In this document: in pieces, positions 1-5,189 of the stretch
Layout of the letters: the number at the start of each line of letters is the position of its first letter
Numbering within the stretch: position 1 is the first letter of the stretch
Assembly: GCA_047626195.1 (NCBI GenBank)
Contig: JBLHSN010000315.1
Location: 1-7,038 of the forward strand
Direction of reading: 5' to 3'
DNA length: 7,038 nt
DNA from: CAJXTB01 sp047626195
GTDB taxonomy: Bacteria > Myxococcota_A > UBA796 > GCA-2862545
Program-made: the position numbers and the translations under genes
Notes under the pieces: model-generated
Databases searched by the model: none
What the model saw: only the letters and a program-made list of their open reading frames with translations
Told to the model about the DNA's origin: nothing

Positions 1-721
1 GCGCCTGGCAGACTACTTCTTTGCCGGTTCCGGTCTCCCCCTGCACCAACACTGGAAGGTCCGTCACCGCTACCTGACGTGCCAGCTGCGCCAGCTCGCG
101 CATTCCCGGCGACACACTCGACTCTAGACGCCGGGTTGCCGCATCCGCACCGGTCTCTTCAACGAGCAGGCGATTCTCTTCTTTCAACCGCAGCCGGTAG
201 CGATCCAACAACTCAGCCTGGTCGGCGAAACGGAGAGCGAGCGCCACGAGCTGTCCCACAACACCAGCGAGCTCCACTTGCCCATCTGGGTACACCCCAC
301 AAGACGTCCGATCTAGGGTAATCACGCCGAGGTTCTCGCCGCCGGAAAACAGGGGAACGACCATGCACGAGTGGCCGTGCGGTAGGTCCAAGATGCCGTC
401 GTACGGATCCCCTTCCTCACTGTCGTGGTGATGTTCTTCCAACGGAATGGGGTGTCGCAGCTCCAGGGCTCGCCGAATAGTGGGGAACTTCGCCAGAGAC
501 AAGCGATGCGACCGCACCAAGTCCGACGCCAACGGCCCTGCCGCAGCCTCCACCACCAGCTCGTCACCGCGAAGGCGAAGCACCGCAGCCAGGTCATACG
601 GCATGAGCGAGCGCAGCGAAATAAGGGCCTGTTCCAGCACCTCAGCAGTGTTTCGCGTACCGACGAGCCGAGTCAGGCTGTCCAAGTCTGCGTCATGTAC
701 CCACTTTGTCTGCACAGCCAT
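1..721 (-). CDS. norR: NorR-like sigma-54-dependent regulator, GAF-AAA+ (5' part, truncated by window edge)
   Basis: The minus strand is open from an ATG at 721 to the window edge, giving 240 complete codons; the rest of the AAA+ domain and the DNA-binding domain lie outside. A GGAGGT Shine-Dalgarno sits at 725-730. Residues about 10-170 form a GAF sensor domain and 171-190 a charged linker. Residue 204 onwards matches the start of a sigma-54 activator AAA+ module, with Walker A GETGTGKE at 228-235. Compared from memory with E. coli NorR, the NO-sensing non-haem iron site is largely preserved. A DPYDG motif gives D105 and D108 (E. coli D96, D99), H117-S-C119 matches H111-x-C113, and D137 in TLD matches D131 with the same 18-residue spacing from the Cys. 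The position of R75 appears to be Thr81, with R83/R84 close by. The likely role is an NO-responsive (or related redox) activator of sigma-54 promoters. It is divergent from the peroxiredoxin fusion gene, whose upstream region has a palindrome and a -24/-12 promoter. The family is certain; the NO ligand is inferred. Confidence 0.9.
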   Translation of the reverse strand, partial: MAVQTKWVHDADLDSLTRLVGTRNTAEVLEQALISLRSLMPYDLAAVLRLRGDELVVEAAAGPLASDLVRSHRLSLAKFPTIRRALELRHPIPLEEHHHDSEEGDPYDGILDLPHGHSCMVVPLFSGGENLGVITLDRTSCGVYPDGQVELAGVVGQLVALALRFADQAELLDRYRLRLKEENRLLVEETGADAATRRLESSVSPGMRELAQLARQVAVTDLPVLVQGETGTGKEVVCQA

Positions 722-743
722 CCCACCTCCACAACGGAGTATC

Positions 744-772
744 GTTGTAGCGGAATATCGTTGCAGTTGCAA
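744..772 (-). promoter_or_regulatory. Possible sigma-70 promoter of the NorR-like gene
   Basis: Read on the minus strand, TTGCAA (772-767) is followed after 17 bases by TACAAC (749-744); each hexamer matches its consensus at four of six positions. Transcription would start near 737, leaving a short leader that contains the GGAGGT ribosome site. The -35 lies inside the perfect palindrome at 754-779, so a protein bound there would also block this promoter. That is the classic autorepression layout of NorR-type regulators. The hexamers are weak matches, so this is a tentative call. Confidence 0.4.
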
Positions 773-779
773 CGATATT
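754..779. promoter_or_regulatory. 26-bp perfect palindrome, probable regulator binding site (enhancer)
   Basis: Arms AATATCGTTGCA (754-765) and TGCAACGATATT (768-779) are exact reverse complements around a GT spacer. A further half-site TATCGTTG occurs in the same orientation at 740-747, 16 bp from the identical octamer at 756-763. That copy also forms a looser inverted repeat with CAACG at 732-736. The palindrome centre lies about 95 bp upstream of the start expected for the sigma-54 promoter at 835-851, a normal distance for an enhancer. It is therefore the best candidate binding site for the divergently encoded NorR-like activator. It does not follow the GT-N7-AC spacing described for proteobacterial NorR sites, so a different recognition sequence or a different protein is possible. 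Confidence 0.75.
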
Positions 780-834
780 TCGTGTGTTCATCGGACCCAT
801 TGCGGGAATCGGGGCTTTGGTTGGAGAACAGCTA

Positions 835-851
835 TTGGCACGCGACTCGCA
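835..851 (+). promoter_or_regulatory. Sigma-54 (-24/-12) promoter of the peroxiredoxin-glutaredoxin gene
   Basis: TTGGCAC, five bases, then TCGCA compares with the consensus TTGGCAC-N5-TTGCA, with one mismatch in the -12 box. The invariant GG (837-838) and GC (849-850) are separated by exactly ten bases, as RpoN requires. Transcription should start near 862. The adjacent divergent gene encodes a sigma-54 activator and a palindromic site lies upstream, so three independent signals support a regulator-enhancer-promoter unit. The promoter also excludes translation starts upstream of 862 for the mRNA it makes. Confidence 0.8.
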
Positions 852-898
852 CTACTCCCAGTTCACACATCGCGGGCCCTGCCCCACTTGGAGAAATC

Positions 899-1615
899 AT
901 CGACAATCTACACACTGGCGACCGCGTACCCGAGGTCACCTTTCACACCCGCACCGAGCACGACTGGAAAGACAGGAGCACTGCCGACTACTTTGGCGGC
1001 AAGCGTGTTGTACTGTTCTCACTGCCCGGCGCATTTACCCCCACCTGCTCGGCCTCCCACGTGCCCCGGTACCAAGAACTTCGCCCCCAGTTCTCGGCGG
1101 TTGGCATCGATGATGTCTTGTGTGTCAGCGTCAACGATGGCTTTGTCATGAATGCCTGGCAGAAAGCCGAAGGCGCTCCTGATGTCACCTTCGTCCCAGA
1201 CGGCAATGGCGACTTCACCAGCAAGATGGGCTTCTTGGTGGACAAGGGTGAGCTCGGCTTTGGCAAGCGCTCTTGGCGCTACGCTATGGTCGTGAACGAC
1301 GGCGTTATTGAGCAGCTCTTCATCGAGAAGGAAGTCCCGGGCGACCCCTTCAGCGTGTCCGACGCGGACACGGTTCTCGACTGGCTAGACGGCACCAAGA
1401 ACCCGGATATCGCCGTGTTCACCAAGCCGGGTTGTAGCCACTGTGCACGGGTGAAGACGGCCCTTACGGAAGCCGGACTCGGGTACGACGAGCTGTCGAC
1501 CTCGCCGCGTATTCTCCGTGCCATTCCTGGCGTCGGAACCACCCCGCAGGTCTTCGTTGATGGCGACCTAATTGGCGGCGCAGATGAACTCGAAGCGTGG
1601 CTTATCAAGCGGTAG
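899..1615 (+). CDS. Hybrid peroxiredoxin (Prx5 type)-glutaredoxin
   Basis: This predicted 238-residue cytoplasmic thiol peroxidase reduces hydrogen peroxide, alkyl hydroperoxides and probably peroxynitrite, and its fused glutaredoxin recycles it with glutathione. Residues 5-165 are an AhpC/TSA-type Prx5 domain with the peroxidatic Cys50 in PGAFTPTC, the VSVND motif near 76-80 and the FGKRSWRY block near 121-128. Residues 169-238 are a glutaredoxin domain with redox motif C179-S-H-C182 (instead of the common CPYC/CPFC), cis-Pro TTP at 214-216 and the GGADEL glutathione-site segment at 226-231. The length fits the fusions known from Haemophilus and Chromatium. The start is odd. No in-frame ATG, GTG or TTG exists between the sigma-54 start site (about 862) and the conserved domain. 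The ATC at 899 has GGAG (890-893) five bases upstream and puts the N-terminus exactly where the family begins. An in-frame TTG at 821 is the alternative but lies upstream of the promoter. A sequencing error in an ATG is also possible. Function is near certain; the start is uncertain. Confidence 0.9.
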   Translation: MDNLHTGDRVPEVTFHTRTEHDWKDRSTADYFGGKRVVLFSLPGAFTPTCSASHVPRYQELRPQFSAVGIDDVLCVSVNDGFVMNAWQKAEGAPDVTFVPDGNGDFTSKMGFLVDKGELGFGKRSWRYAMVVNDGVIEQLFIEKEVPGDPFSVSDADTVLDWLDGTKNPDIAVFTKPGCSHCARVKTALTEAGLGYDELSTSPRILRAIPGVGTTPQVFVDGDLIGGADELEAWLIKR

Positions 1616-1626
1616 ACAGGCCCAAT

Positions 1627-1642
1627 TGTTCCACATGGAACA
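1627..1642. repeat. 16-bp palindrome resembling a ParB-binding parS site
   Basis: TGTTCCACATGGAACA differs by one central base from the palindromic parS form TGTTCCACGTGGAACA bound by chromosomal ParB. It lies 12 bases after the stop codon of the peroxiredoxin fusion and just before its terminator, an intergenic position. The arms TGTTCCA/TGGAACA are perfect around CA. The central CG, which is highly conserved in parS, is altered, so it may be a degenerate parS, a simple upstream hairpin, or chance. Confidence 0.35.
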
Positions 1643-1645
1643 CTC

Positions 1646-1675
1646 AGCGCTGCGAGCATTCCTCGCAGCGCTTTT
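1646..1675 (+). terminator. Rho-independent terminator after the peroxiredoxin-glutaredoxin gene
   Basis: A perfect 11-bp GC-rich stem (AGCGCTGCGAG at 1646-1656, CTCGCAGCGCT at 1662-1672) with a five-base loop is followed by a short run of four T (1672-1675). It lies 31 bases after the stop codon and separates the stress gene from dapD. Confidence 0.85.
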
Positions 1676-1732
1676 CGTCCTTGAGTGCCCAAGTCGTGAA
1701 CCGGTTAGGCAGCGCGCCACTTGGAGACCGAC

Positions 1733-2533
1733 ATGCAGGACTTGAAAGCACGCATCGAGAACAGCTGGGAATCGGGCGATGCAGACGCAGACGCCGTTCA
1801 GGCTGTAATGGAGTTGCTCGACACCGGAGCGGTTCGCGTCGCTGAAAAAACCGGCAGCGAATGGGTGGTCAATGACTGGCTGAAGAAGGCCATTCTACTG
1901 TGCTTCCGTACCTCGAAGATGGTCGAGGGAAGCTACGGTGACTACCGCTACCACGACAAGATTCCGCTCAAGACCCGCTTGGCAGAGCAAGGCGTTCGTC
2001 TGGTTCCCCCCGGGACTATCCGGTTCGGCGCTTTCCTTGAGCCCGGCTGCATTGTCATGCCCGGGTACGTGAATATCGGTGCCTACGTCGGTGCTGGCTC
2101 CATGGTCGATACCTGGGCCACCGTGGGCTCATGCGCGCAGATCGGCAAGGGCGTTCACCTGTCTGGCGGCGTTGGTATTGGCGGCGTACTCGAGCCCTTG
2201 TCGGCCAACCCGGTCATCATCGAAGACGGTGCGTTCATTGGCTCGCGAAGCATCGTGGTCGAAGGCGTGGTTGTTGAAGAAGGAGCCGTCATTGGTGCCG
2301 GAACAACACTGACGTCGAGCACTCCGATTATCGACGTGACCGGCTCAGAAGAAGTCGTCTACAAGGGCCGCGTCCCGAGCAACTGTGTGGTGGTGCCCGG
2401 GACACGGCCCAAGACATTCCCGGCCGGTACCTACGATCTGCAGTGCGCCCTTATCATTGGTCGCCGCAAAGCATCGACCGACAGAAAGACGTCGCTTAAT
2501 GATGTGCTGCGAGAATTCGCCGTTCCTGTCTAG
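1733..2533 (+). CDS. dapD: 2,3,4,5-tetrahydropyridine-2,6-dicarboxylate N-succinyltransferase
   Basis: DapD transfers succinyl from succinyl-CoA to tetrahydrodipicolinate in the succinylase branch of meso-diaminopimelate and lysine synthesis, so it feeds peptidoglycan cross-linking in the cytoplasm. The 266-residue protein has the family's N-terminal helical domain, with the block WVVNDWLKKAILLCFR at about 44-59. A left-handed beta-helix of hexapeptide repeats follows from about residue 95 to 230. The signature SMVDTWATVGSCAQIG holds the conserved active-site Asp126 and is followed by HLSGGVGIGGVLEPL. Length is typical of the family. The ATG at 1733 is chosen because GGAG (1723-1726) lies six bases upstream; an in-frame TTG at 1721 would overlap that ribosome site. 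It stands alone behind the preceding terminator, with only a weak promoter-like TTGAGT (1681-1686) upstream. No other lysine gene is visible. Confidence 0.95.
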   Translation: MQDLKARIENSWESGDADADAVQAVMELLDTGAVRVAEKTGSEWVVNDWLKKAILLCFRTSKMVEGSYGDYRYHDKIPLKTRLAEQGVRLVPPGTIRFGAFLEPGCIVMPGYVNIGAYVGAGSMVDTWATVGSCAQIGKGVHLSGGVGIGGVLEPLSANPVIIEDGAFIGSRSIVVEGVVVEEGAVIGAGTTLTSSTPIIDVTGSEEVVYKGRVPSNCVVVPGTRPKTFPAGTYDLQCALIIGRRKASTDRKTSLNDVLREFAVPV

Positions 2534-2589
2534 ACAAGCACAGTATGAATCCTTGCCGAACTGTCTCTAAGCAGGACGGCACATGAATC

Positions 2590-2619
2590 TTGACAAGCGA
2601 GAGTGCTGCGACTTGCTAT
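2590..2619 (+). promoter_or_regulatory. Sigma-70-like promoter for the DUF4157/NlpC-P60 gene
   Basis: A perfect -35 TTGACA (2590-2595) is followed after 18 bases by TGCTAT (2614-2619), giving a start near 2626. A leader of about 30 bases then carries GGAG at 2649-2652, five bases before ATG 2658. The promoter overlaps an earlier in-frame ATG (2583), which argues that the earlier start is not the one used. The -10 box matches only three of six consensus positions. Confidence 0.55.
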
Positions 2620-2657
2620 GGTCTCCTACGCCCTTTGGCGCCTTTTCTGGAGATCGT

Positions 2658-4175
2658 ATGTCCGCAATGTCCTTTCGACGGCGTGCAGAGCCGTCATCTA
2701 CTGCGAAAGCCGGTAATGAGAAAGCCGAAGATGGCCCTGCAGCCAGCAATGCCCAACTGGCAGAGAGCCTAGAATCCACCGAGACATCGTCCGGTCCTTT
2801 TGAATCCAGTATTCTAAACAGTGCCCTTGCTGCCGCATTTGGCTCTTCCCTAGACGGCCTCAGCGCCACCAAAGACCCTGCAAGAAACTCGGCCCTAGGC
2901 GCACGCGCTGTGACCGAAGGGTCCAACATGTCGTTCGGCCAAGGCGTCGACGAAAACATGGCCGACCTCGACTTCATCGAGACGGCAGCCCACGAGACTG
3001 CTCATGCCCTCGCCGGTGGCGGGTCTGGAAAGACCGAACTGGACGCAGACGGCGACCCCGGCGAAGCACAAGCGGACTCGGCCGGGAAGGCCTTCCGCTC
3101 TTGGGCCCAGACGGGCTTCGAAGGTGCGGCTCCCTCACTTCAACCGGCAAACGCTGGCGAAGCGAACATGCACCGGGACCACACCGTGGGTGGATGGAGC
3201 GGGAGCCCGGTACTCCGCCAAGGTACAAACGGACGTCAAGTACGCTCGCTGCAGACCTTGCTCAACGCGCATGGCATGCGAATCGGCGTAGACGGTTCTT
3301 TTGGCCCTCGTACACGGCAAGCGCTCATGGCCTTTCAGCTGGCGGTCGGCCTACTAGCCGACGGAATCGCAGGCGCAGCGACCGCCGGTAAGCTCAACCG
3401 GGCCGCCACCGTGCGACCCGTGGCCAGGCCCGATACTCTTTCTGGCCCCGCACCGGTCACCCAAGTCACCGGCGACCCCGTGCTGTCCTTCAACAGCCGT
3501 GGTGGCATCGTCAGTGCACTGCAGGCGCTGCTCAACGCCAAAGGTGCCTCGGAGACCGTTGACGGTGTCTTCGGCGCTGGTACGCGCCGGGCAGTCGTTG
3601 CATTCCAGCGGGCAAATGGCCTGAGTCCAGACGGCGTCGTCGGCACCGGAACGGCAGCCAAGCTCAACGATCCGTCTAGTAAAGACATCGCCGCTGCTGA
3701 CCTGACGGTAAGGGCAGGCCAGGGCGAGAGCTTCGCCGGAAACGAAGCCTACGCTGACATTCGAGAAGCCGTCATGGCTGCCGCCGAGTCCCACATGGGG
3801 GCGCCGTACTCCTGGGGCGCAGACGGACCTGGTATGTTCGACTGTTCGGGCTTCGTACTCTACGTCCTACGTCAGAACACGGGCCTCATCCAGTGGGGCG
3901 ATGACACCGCAGCCGGCATCAGCAACCGCGTCCCCGCCACCAACTCTCCCCAGCGCGGGGACCTGGTGTTCTACAGAGGTCGCAACGGTATCACCCACAT
4001 TGAATTTGCGACCGGTCAGGGCTCGCAGACCGTGGGAGCCAGCGGTGGTGGCTCACGCACCCACGGCGACGACCCGGGGGCCAAGGTGCAATACGGCAAC
4101 TGGACACGCGACCGTCGTGCCAAGAGCTTCGGCTCGCTCGACCGTCTGATTCAGCAGTACCAAGCCAATAGCTAA
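2658..4175 (+). CDS. DUF4157-like (eCIS core) protein with two peptidoglycan-binding domains and a C-terminal NlpC/P60 peptidase
   Basis: This 505-residue protein has a disordered, charged N-terminus (about 1-50) and no signal peptide or membrane segment. Residues about 52-145 resemble the DUF4157/eCIS-core domain. A GARAVTEGSNMSFGQG segment precedes the zincin motif H112-E-T-A-H116, and a downstream EAQAD (136-140) could give the third zinc ligand. Two tandem PG_binding_1-type domains follow at about 183-247 and 273-337, each with LQ-LLNA, VDG-FG-TR and AFQ landmarks. The NlpC/P60 domain covers about 365-500, with catalytic Cys396 in FDCSGF, His447 in THIEF and a probable third residue His469. 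The chemistry predicted is cleavage of peptide bonds in cell-wall stem peptides. DUF4157 domains are known on toxins linked to extracellular contractile injection systems, so an injected wall-degrading effector is the leading idea; self-wall remodelling or phage-like lysis is the alternative. ATG 2658 is preferred over 2583, which would add 25 residues, because of its ribosome site and the promoter position. The gene appears monocistronic. Confidence 0.9.
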   Translation: MSAMSFRRRAEPSSTAKAGNEKAEDGPAASNAQLAESLESTETSSGPFESSILNSALAAAFGSSLDGLSATKDPARNSALGARAVTEGSNMSFGQGVDENMADLDFIETAAHETAHALAGGGSGKTELDADGDPGEAQADSAGKAFRSWAQTGFEGAAPSLQPANAGEANMHRDHTVGGWSGSPVLRQGTNGRQVRSLQTLLNAHGMRIGVDGSFGPRTRQALMAFQLAVGLLADGIAGAATAGKLNRAATVRPVARPDTLSGPAPVTQVTGDPVLSFNSRGGIVSALQALLNAKGASETVDGVFGAGTRRAVVAFQRANGLSPDGVVGTGTAAKLNDPSSKDIAAADLTVRAGQGESFAGNEAYADIREAVMAAAESHMGAPYSWGADGPGMFDCSGFVLYVLRQNTGLIQWGDDTAAGISNRVPATNSPQRGDLVFYRGRNGITHIEFATGQGSQTVGASGGGSRTHGDDPGAKVQYGNWTRDRRAKSFGSLDRLIQQYQANS

Positions 4176-4196
4176 GGCCTACAGCCCGCACCGTTA

Positions 4197-4228
4197 ACCC
4201 TCGAGCGCCGCATCAACGCGTCGAGGGT
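4197..4228 (+). terminator. Hairpin after the DUF4157/NlpC-P60 gene, possible terminator
   Basis: ACCCTCGA (4197-4204) pairs perfectly with TCGAGGGT (4221-4228), and a short inner GCG/CGC pairing could extend the stem. It starts 21 bases after the stop codon. There is no T-run after it, only GCGGTTAG, so it may be a weak or Rho-assisted terminator or an mRNA-stabilising structure. Confidence 0.5.
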
Positions 4229-4239
4229 GCGGTTAGTGT

Positions 4240-4401
4240 GTGCTCGTGCAGCACTACCCATCCCACCCAATAGGTACCGTCAAGGTAAGATTGAAGGCGC
4301 ATTTCGTGGCGACGGGCACCTGGAGTGTCGCCTGCACACCAGGCGTTCACCGCCTCGAAGCAGGGGATGACAGCGGATTTGTACAGCTGGCGCGCCTGTA
4401 G
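4240..4401 (+). CDS. Possible 53-codon small ORF directly upstream of the rhomboid gene
   Basis: After the stop at 4234-4236, an uninterrupted frame with GTG starts at 4240 or 4246 runs to TAG at 4399-4401. This TAG abuts the rhomboid ATG (4402) with no gap. The predicted peptide is slightly basic, includes the segments GTVKVRLKAHFVATGTWSV and HRLEAGDDSGF, and resembles no family I recognise. It has no signal peptide or membrane segment. In favour of it being real: it fills the otherwise empty 226-bp gap, and the rhomboid start lacks a ribosome site, as expected if translation is coupled. Against it: no ATG, no good Shine-Dalgarno, and a length attainable by chance in GC-rich DNA. It could also be untranslated leader. 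Confidence 0.3.
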   Translation: MLVQHYPSHPIGTVKVRLKAHFVATGTWSVACTPGVHRLEAGDDSGFVQLARL

Positions 4402-5130
4402 ATGACGACTCGTGCACTACCCGACCTGTGGTCGACCGACACTCCTTCGCGACTGCCCGCTACGTGGTCACTCATCGCGGTGTTGGTTGGAGTGCACGTG
4501 GTGAGCGGTGTCGCGTATGCGATTGTTGAAGACGTCTCCGTGGTCAACGCGCTGCTGTTCGACCGCGGCATGTGGATGCGCATGGAGGTCGGCGGCCAAC
4601 ATCGTATTCCCCTGCGTACCGGCGAGTATTGGCGGCTGGTCACGAGCGTACTTCTTCACGGAGACGCCTTACATCTGCTCATCAACGCCGCCTCTCTGTA
4701 CGCCCTAGGCCGACTGCTCGAACCCGTCTTAGGCGCTGCTAGATGGCTCGGATGGTTCGCGATGGGTGGTGTCATCGCCTCCTTCTTAGGATGGCAGGCA
4801 GGCGTTGTTCAGTCCGACGGCGCCAGCGGCGGCGCCTTCGCACTGCTGTCCGCCGGGGTCTGGCTCGGCGTTGTACATCGAGACCGATGGGAGCTGGAAG
4901 ACCGGCGACTCATGGGACCGGTGCTCGCGGTGTTCCTCATGCTCAACTTCATCATCGGGTGGCTCATCCCCGGCATCGATGCCCTGGCGCACACCTTCGG
5001 GCTGTTGGCTGGACTCGCTCTGGCCGCCGTCGATCCGGCCAAGCGCGCATCACTCCCGTACACGGTGACGGTCGCTGTGTGCCTCGCCGTATGCGTCTAC
5101 GGCTGGACCCTCGGCCTGTTCGGGTGGTAG
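4402..5130 (+). CDS. Rhomboid-family intramembrane serine protease
   Basis: This 242-residue polytopic inner-membrane protein should cleave transmembrane segments of client proteins within the bilayer. Rhomboid landmarks are in order. A first hydrophobic helix lies at about 22-42. The L1-loop motif GEYWRLVTSVLLHGDALHLLIN at about 74-95 has the conserved Trp-Arg, His and Asn. A helix at about 115-135 comes next, then the GxSG active site G140-A-S142-G143. A helix follows at about 172-190, and the dyad His197 is in AHTFGLLAGLAL with the expected HxxGxxxG packing. A last helix at about 218-240 gives a likely seven-helix or 6+1 topology. Ser142 and His197 indicate an active enzyme rather than a pseudoprotease. 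The ATG at 4402 is the first possible start because a stop directly precedes it. No Shine-Dalgarno is evident, suggesting coupling to the small upstream ORF or weak initiation. The substrate is unknown. Confidence 0.93.
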   Translation: MTTRALPDLWSTDTPSRLPATWSLIAVLVGVHVVSGVAYAIVEDVSVVNALLFDRGMWMRMEVGGQHRIPLRTGEYWRLVTSVLLHGDALHLLINAASLYALGRLLEPVLGAARWLGWFAMGGVIASFLGWQAGVVQSDGASGGAFALLSAGVWLGVVHRDRWELEDRRLMGPVLAVFLMLNFIIGWLIPGIDALAHTFGLLAGLALAAVDPAKRASLPYTVTVAVCLAVCVYGWTLGLFGW

Positions 5131-5155
5131 CGCAGCCACAATAATCGGAATGCCT

Positions 5156-5183
5156 TTGACCGCTGTCGCACTTGCGCTAGCAT
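5156..5183 (+). promoter_or_regulatory. Sigma-70-like promoter, probably giving a leaderless mRNA
   Basis: TTGACC (5156-5161), 16 bases, then TAGCAT (5178-5183) matches the consensus at five and four of six positions. The first base of the downstream ATG (5190) is seven bases after the -10 box, exactly where transcription should begin. No Shine-Dalgarno precedes that ATG. Together these suggest a leaderless transcript for the pseudokinase-VWA pair. Confidence 0.5.
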
Positions 5184-5189
5184 CTGACA

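Noticed and set aside
322..597. Minus-strand 91-codon open frame
   Set aside because: It is in another frame of the NorR-like gene, whose own frame gives a clear GAF domain and Walker A motif.
425..898. A 158-codon N-terminal extension of the peroxiredoxin fusion starting at ATG 425
   Set aside because: It runs antisense through the NorR-like coding region and across the palindrome and the sigma-54 promoter, and its residues show no family similarity; it is only the absence of stops in that frame.
2583..2657. Earlier start of the DUF4157/NlpC-P60 gene at ATG 2583
   Set aside because: An AGGA lies six bases upstream so it cannot be excluded, but the promoter hexamers fall inside this segment and ATG 2658 has a better ribosome site and a more typical N-terminus.
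3354..3794. 146-codon minus-strand open frame
   Set aside because: It lies opposite the repeated peptidoglycan-binding domains of the plus-strand gene and has no recognisable domain or ribosome site.
5122..5142. Weak hairpin (GTGG/CCAC) after the rhomboid stop as a terminator
   Set aside because: Only four paired bases and no T-run, so it is not a credible terminator.
4743..5144. 133-codon plus-strand open frame inside the rhomboid gene
   Set aside because: It is arginine-rich out-of-frame reading of GC-rich rhomboid coding sequence.
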